Assembly (NCBI GenBank): GCA_951812925.1
Contig: OX638370.1
Location: forward strand, 121,968,897-122,032,896
Direction: 5' to 3'
Source of the DNA: Calliopum simillimum
Lineage: Eukaryota > Arthropoda > Insecta > Diptera > Lauxaniidae
DNA length: 64,000 bases
Shown: piece by piece, positions 58,766 to 64,000 of the stretch
Layout: every line of letters starts with the position of its first letter
Position numbering within the stretch: the first letter of the stretch is position 1
The notes under the pieces: model-generated
Databases searched by the model: none
Told to the model about the DNA's origin: nothing
Seen by the model: the letters and a program-made list of their open reading frames with translations, nothing else
Position numbers and translations under genes: made by a program

Positions 58766-60950
58766 TACTTCGATTTCCGATGCCCCCGATTTGACTATAT
58801 TTTTTCATAAATCGACCCAAAATTAGTCAAAAAATTAAATGAATTTTTTTGAAATCTGGCTTCGTTTTCGAGATATCGAAACTTTAGAAATACAACAATA
58901 ATAAAGCAATTTGGTAAAATTGCAGCCTTGCGGCTTTTCGTATTTATAAGGGTATAAAAAAAATTTTGCCAAAAATGCCTTATTTTGGACTCCCACATTA
59001 CAAAAATGGTGGGGGAGCTCATCGCTCGGATCTGGTTTCGGAGATATAGACATCGGAAGATCCGGATATATCTTCTATGTAAACCGCTATAAGTTGGGAA
59101 CCCCTGGATGGATTTTAATAATATTGGTGTCATATGAAAGGTATTTTACCGTGCTATATAATTGTCCCATAAAGTTTTTAATTCTGAGTAATATTTTTCG
59201 GGATATGACAATTTTTCAAAAATTCAGGCTATTTACCCCTACTCTTAACTTACCCTTAATGATCCACGGCCGAAGGCCGCCGCGAAGCCGGTGTTGGATT
59301 TTTGGGAGTTTTAAATCCTGAGTTGCGGCCGCAGGCCGACCACTTACCCCTACTTTTGTATAAAATTTGTTGTAGTAGTAGTAAAGTTGTTCTTGTTGTC
59401 TTCTTACAACGTCTAAAATAAGGTAAGTCAAAATCCGCGGTTTTTTGCGTTTTTTGCGAAAACTTTTTTGTTGTTGTAGTACCGTAAGCAGGGGTGACTT
59501 TGATACAAGTTTGTATGTATGTATGTATTCTCCTTTAACTCCTAGGAGGAGCATAGGGCCAAGCTAAAAAAATCCACAAAAACAAGTTAAAAATCCATTG
59601 CAAATTAGAAAATAAAAAATACTTGATTCAAAAAATTTAAAAAAGAAAAGAAATTCTTAGTAGGTAACTTCAAAAATTCCTCTTTTGTTAAAGGGCTTCG
59701 GTGGCTTAATTTTTTGCAAAATTACCTAAATAAATAATAACAAATATCCTTTTTGGGTTCTCATTAAAATATTAAATTGTTTTAAAAAGATCGAAAGGAA
59801 AAAATAATTTCACTTTGGCGAAAGACTCGACTTTATTTTCACTACAGTTCACCACACCCAGTGTTTTGGGCGTCAATATGGCCCGAATGGGTTTCTATTG
59901 AGCCAGCCTAACAATACAAAGTTTTTTGGGGGTGACTTTCTACCGGTCCAAAGTCACCCCAAAAACGTTGTTTTCTAGAATACTCCAATATAAAAATGCA
60001 TTAAAAATACTTAGAGGCAAATATATTCATGAAAATCGATTGATTAGGGAAGAAAATTAAACAATAATTTTAGAGATATCATTCACCCACCGCCAGCAAT
60101 TTTCCTTCTAGTCAATAAGTAGTAATTTTCTGAGCGTTGAAAAATGCTACATAAGACAACTTTTCGAAAATGCACCAATATATCTGAAAGTTCGCGCTCA
60201 AATCAAATATTGAAAACAGACGCTAAAAGCTAATACTTCAAGGTAACACATTGACCAAATACAAATCGATAACTAGTCCTCGAGATGAAAATATTACGAT
60301 TTTAATCTTTTTTTTCTTGCCGGTTAAAGTCGCCCCCAGATGTCAAAGTCACCCCTGCTTACGGTATATCAAACACGGGCTTCGCTAGCCACAGTAGTTT
60401 TACATAAGAGAAGGGGTAAGTGGGCGGTCTGCGGCCGCAACTCAGGATTTAAAACTCCCAAAAATCCAAGACCGGCTTCGCGGCGGCCTTCGGCCGTGGA
60501 TCAGTAAGGATAAGTTAAGAATAGGGGTAAATAGCCTGAATTTTTGAAAAATTGTCATATCTCGAAAAATATTACTCAGAATTAAAAACTTTGTGCGACA
60601 ATTATATAGCACGGTAAAATACCTTTCATATAACACCAATATTATTAAAATCCATCCAGGGGTTCCCAACTTATAGCGGTTTACATAGAAGATATATCCG
60701 GATCTTCCGATGGCTATATCTCCAAAATCACGCAAAATTCTAGAGCTCCCCCGCCATTTTTGTAATGTGAAAGTCCAAAATAAGCCATTTTTGACAACAT
60801 TTTTTTTCTACCCTTATAAATACGAAAATCCGCTAAACTGCAATTTTACCAGCAATTTTACAACATTCAATACCTCGAAAATAAAGCGAGATATCAATTC
60901 TACTTCAATCAAAATTCTACTCGACGTGCAACAGAAATCGAAGTAGCGCC
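58766..60950. mobile_element. 2.2-kb nested hairpin element
   Basis: Outer arms of about 560 bp (58766-59350 and 60410-60950; for example ATCCACGGCCGAAGGCCGCC) enclose inner arms TACCGTAAGCAGGGGTGACT (59481) and its complement (60343-60365). A CTCCTAGGAG short repeat is at 59520-59565. It lies between the ZAD-3 promoter and PIG-N. No gene. Confidence 0.8.
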
Positions 60951-61457
60951 CCTGATTAGGGGTGTTAGTAAAATCAATTAACTACTTTATAGGAAATATA
61001 ATGCATCTGATTAGCTTAATCTCATCAGCGTCATTATTATTTAATTTCTTTTTTTTCGTATGTGGTAGATATTTAATTTTATAAAAATAAAACTTGGCTG
61101 TCAAACAACATCATTAAACTTTTAATAAGAAAGTAATTTTATTTTTTCAATTATTTGCATAGCAAAGGAAGTAATTTTACAGAGATTTCGAGTAAATTAC
61201 AATAATTTTTTTAACGTTAACTATGCAATAAGCATGTAAGTGTATTCCTTTCTCCAATAGCTTGCGTTCAATGTGTGTCAACTCGGAAATACTCTAAACC
61301 AAGTTGAGCGAGTTCAAAATTCGTACGAACCGAGTTGACCGATGTGAAAGTTGAGCCGCGTGAACTCGAGTTTCCTAAATCGAGTAGACTTAACTAATTT
61401 TGAAAAGAAGAATATGCGTTATGAATGTTAAATTAATAAGAATTTATTATGATGGAT
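60951..61457. other. Spacer
   Basis: No gene recognised. Confidence 0.4.
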
Positions 61458-61676
61458 TCACGTACAATACAATTTCACGTAAAAAGTATTGGAACACACA
61501 GGGGGTAATCGTGAGTCAATATTCCCCACAATGTACTCCGTCTTGCCAAGCATGTCTGCAAACAAGTTGTCGGTATCTAGTTTAAGCTTAAGAAAATCAG
61601 CTGTCATTGCTAAACAGCTGATGGCCACGACCGATGCATTCGGTTTTATTGTAGCCAAATCAAATTTGGCAGACAT
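61458..61676 (-). CDS. Small unidentified ORF, possibly a 5' exon
   Basis: ATG in good context (caaaATG) and about 49 plausible residues: MSAKFDLATIKPNASVVAIS then LAMTADFLKLKLDTDN. The frame then enters a half copy of the GGGGGTTATCGTG foldback (61501-61527), so the 3' part is probably not original. It could be a truncated gene remnant. Not recognised. Confidence 0.35.
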   Translation of the reverse strand: MSAKFDLATIKPNASVVAISCLAMTADFLKLKLDTDNLFADMLGKTEYIVGNIDSRLPPVCSNTFYVKLYCT

Positions 61677-62105
61677 TTTGTTGCAAATTATAATTGTATT
61701 GCTTTTACTTTTTTTTTATTCCTATTATACTTTTAACCACTTTTTTTATCTAAACCAAGTATTTTACATTTATTTTATTCTTTTTTTTTCATCTGCTTAT
61801 TCCCATTGTTGGCGGAATGCCAGCAGCTTCACCCAACTGACCAAGACCAACTGAGTTTGTAGATTCATTAGAACTTATTATTTTATTAATGCATATTTTA
61901 TATTCATTTTTGCACTTTCACAAAAAAAATGGTAATCCTTTTTGGATATTCACCAGGATTTGATATTGTTTAAAGCTTCCGTCTTCCGTTTTTGTATCAA
62001 TTTGTAAATATACTAATAATAAAGTTACCAAATCGCCCATCGTTTTCCTTATTTTGTGCGAAAACAAAATGAAAAAATGTAAATGTAGAAAAACCAACAA
62101 TTTTT
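61677..62105. other. Spacer
   Basis: No gene recognised. Confidence 0.4.
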
Positions 62106-62330
62106 AATTTCTAATTTGACAGTTGTTTGTCGTTGTTGTTGTAGGTACCAGCTGGTACGTACAACAATTGACAGTTGTCTAATTTCTAATTTGACAGTTG
62201 TTGTTCAGTTGTTGTTGTAGGTACCAGCTGGTACGTACAACAATTGACAGTTGTTGTTCAGTTGTTGTTGTACGTACCAGCTGGTACCTACAACAACAAC
62301 TGAACAACAACTGTCAAATTAGAAATTAGA
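62106..62330. repeat. Triple palindromic repeat beside the PIG-N start
   Basis: GGTACCAGCTGGTAC occurs three times (about 62144, 62220, 62276) between GACAGTTGTTGTTCAGTTG units; outer TAATTTCTAATTTGACAG at the left is matched by its complement at 62313-62330. It ends about 30 bp before the PIG-N ATG. Confidence 0.85.
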
Positions 62331-62359
62331 CGTTTCTTGAACAGTGCACTTACTTTGAA

Positions 62360-63146
62360 ATGTGGATTTTAAATGCAATAATTATACACGTACTGCTGTT
62401 AGGATCAATTTTTGTGATATACTTTCGTTCACCTGTGCTACGAGGACTACGTCCTCAAAATGCGGTGGTTATTCCTGCCGGCGAGGAGCCACCCGCGAAA
62501 CGTTTAGTGCTTCTGGTTACTGATGGATTGCGTGCTGAATCATTTTTTAAAAATGATTGTGGTGATATTCAATTTATACGAAAATTAATACAAAAACAGG
62601 GTTTGGTTGGCATTTCTCAAACCCATGTGCCAACAGAATCGAGACCTGGCCATATTGCTCTGATAGCTGGCCTCTACGAGGATCCTTCGGCTGTAACGCG
62701 CGGCTGGAAAGAGAATCCCATTGATTTCGATAACGTTTTCAATCGCAGTGCGAAAACTTATGCATGGGGTGCCAATGATGTATTGCATATTTTTTCACGA
62801 ATCACAAGTGATCAACGGATGTTTATCGATGCCTACGATCATGATTTGGATTTTTCTGGACGTGATAAAACCTATGAACTGGATGAATGGGTATTTAGAA
62901 AAGTTAAATTTTTCTTAAACCGCAAAGCTGAGGAATTGCTTGCTGAACATCAGACAATTTATTTTCTTCATCTGCTCGGCTTAGATTCTGCAGGTCATAT
63001 TCATAAACCCGATTCGGAGTTATTCCTGAAGAATCTTCATAATACCGATAGAGGCATATATGATATATATAATACATTCCAAAATATTTTCTCCGATAAC
63101 AAAACTGCATTTATACTGACTTCAGATCATGGAATGACAAATTCAG
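62360..63146 (+). CDS. PIG-N: PIG-N (GPI ethanolamine phosphate transferase 1), first exon
   Basis: Adds ethanolamine phosphate to the first mannose of GPI anchors in the ER lumen. The 262 codons start with a membrane segment (WILNAIIIHVLLLGSIFVIYF), then the alkaline-phosphatase-like catalytic domain: LLVTDGLRAE (metal Asp), HVPTESRPGH (Thr nucleophile), HLLGLDSAGHIHKP and ILTSDHGM (metal ligands). The exon ends in phase 1 at donor gtaatt (63147) just before the expected SHG motif. Remaining exons are beyond the window; the intron seen contains mariner debris. Full proteins are about 900 residues. Confidence 0.93.
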
Positions 63147-63479
63147 GTAATTTTAATTAGATTAAGCGTATAAAAATGATGGTAATGGTATTTAGTAACG
63201 ATGATATTGAGAGCAGCTTTCCTAGAAGCGCATCATTTATTTCCAAAAGAAATCATTTTAAAAATCCATTACAAAACTTAGCAACGATTTTAGTATCACA
63301 TAGTCTATCAAAAATATCGCATTATGTTAAGTACAAGGGAAAATTTGTAAGTCCGCGGAATGGGGGGTAAGGAGTGGAATTAAAAACACAAGCTTATTTT
63401 CCTGTTTCATATATTCTTCTGCCACCGTAATGCGTTTTTCGCATCATTGGTATTTCAACTATCGTCGACCAAACAAGTC

Positions 63480-63950
63480 AATCCCGAATAAAATCTAAAA
63501 TATGAACCAAATCGAGTATCGCGCTGTTATAAATTTCCTCACTAAGCAAAGAAAATCAGTTCAAACCATACTTAAAGAGATGACATCCTTCAGAGATGGA
63601 GTACGAATTGTTACTAGGGACGAAACGTGTGTTCATCATTATGAACCTGAGTCCAAACAGGAGTCTTTGCTGTGGCATAAAAAAGCACACCACTATCCAA
63701 GAAGTTTAAGGTGCCACAGTGGGCCAGGAAAATCATGGCGACAGTCTTTTGAGACACAGAAGCGCAGAAGCGTTTCTGTTGATCGTTTACAAAGATAAAG
63801 ATGTCTCTAAGCTTCAATCTAAGGGTGGTGTAAGAAAGCCTTCAAAAACAATAGGGAAAATTCCTGTTGCGGTGACCGCCCAGCAGAAGGTCAAATGCTC
63901 GGCGTATCAAAATATCCACGATCCAAGACAAATGAAACTGATTCTAAGAT
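63480..63950 (+). pseudogene. Rearranged mariner transposase fragments in PIG-N intron
   Basis: MNQIEYRAVINFLTKQ (N-terminus, 63502) jumps directly to RIVTRDETCVHHYEPESKQ (catalytic region), followed in another frame by GGVRKPSKTIGKIPVAVTAQQ, which normally lies between them. Internal deletion and scrambled order; dead. Confidence 0.75.
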
Positions 63951-64000
63951 AACTTTACTTCGTTCATTTGCATCAATTAACCATCAACGCACTAGTTATG

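Noticed and set aside
58795..60946. Open frames of 75-112 residues on both strands
   Set aside because: They lie in the arms of the hairpin element and mirror each other; no known domain.

Overview
The window looks like the genome of a higher (cyclorrhaphan) fly, possibly a tephritid. It is AT-rich, with short introns (58-65 nt), ZAD zinc-finger genes typical of insects, dipteran mini-me-type repeats and a very high load of mobile elements. Ordinary host genes are few: an intronless trehalase (30796-32553, +) and the first exon of PIG-N, a GPI-anchor ethanolamine-phosphate transferase (62360-63146, +, continuing beyond the window). Everything was read from sequence alone; family names come from motif recognition, not searches.

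The most notable structure is a set of ZAD 'header' exon pairs combined with many different 3' 'cassettes'. Three headers are visible: ZAD-1 (6305-6842, +), ZAD-2 (10817-11356, +) and ZAD-3 (58476-58084 plus 47294-47033, -). Each is a ZAD exon ending in phase 0 followed by an acidic/KKRK exon ending in phase 1 (ZAD-3 also carries one C2H2 finger there). Every cassette I can delimit starts at a splice acceptor that takes a phase-1 donor. On + these are two basic AAER-repeat exons (178, 1090), two DUF4806-like modules (1897, 7120), an RYREK basic module (12790) and a seven-exon hAT-derived module (13426-22189). On - they are a transposase-like module (46373), a decayed CENP-B/jerky-like module (43780), three separate piggyBac-type cysteine-rich exons (35375, 34862, 33936), a 684-residue hAT-derived exon (29126) and a three-exon DUF4806-like module (23226). 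ZAD-1 plus its DUF4806 module is a complete gene with an intact 375-codon reading frame. The rest fits either a lola/mod(mdg4)-like locus with alternative terminal exons or a cluster of separate duplicated genes; only transcript data can decide. The + and - arrays converge at about 22.2-22.6 kb, and trehalase is nested between - strand cassettes.

Layout: 1-11.6 kb, basic cassettes then a tandem duplication of [DUF4806 module + ZAD header], with an extra 1,028-bp tandem repeat before ZAD-1. 11.6-22.2 kb, RYREK cassette and hAT module, whose introns hold large hairpin elements, mini-me repeats and a mariner that itself contains a mini-me. 22.6-29.1 kb, - strand DUF4806 and hAT cassettes. 29.8-33.3 kb, LINE remnant, trehalase and a MITE. 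33.5-35.4 kb, piggyBac-type terminal exons. 35.5-42.6 kb, inverted-repeat elements, one carrying a captured gene fragment and one enclosing a decayed polymerase-B-associated gene. 43.3-47.3 kb, more - cassettes and ZAD-3 exon 2. 47.3-58.1 kb, a 10.8-kb intron packed with transposons, including a Harbinger derivative, two giant palindromes and a TTAA-flanked piggyBac with one frameshift. 58.1-64 kb, ZAD-3 exon 1, a 2.2-kb hairpin, palindromic repeats beside the PIG-N start, and PIG-N exon 1 with mariner debris in its intron.
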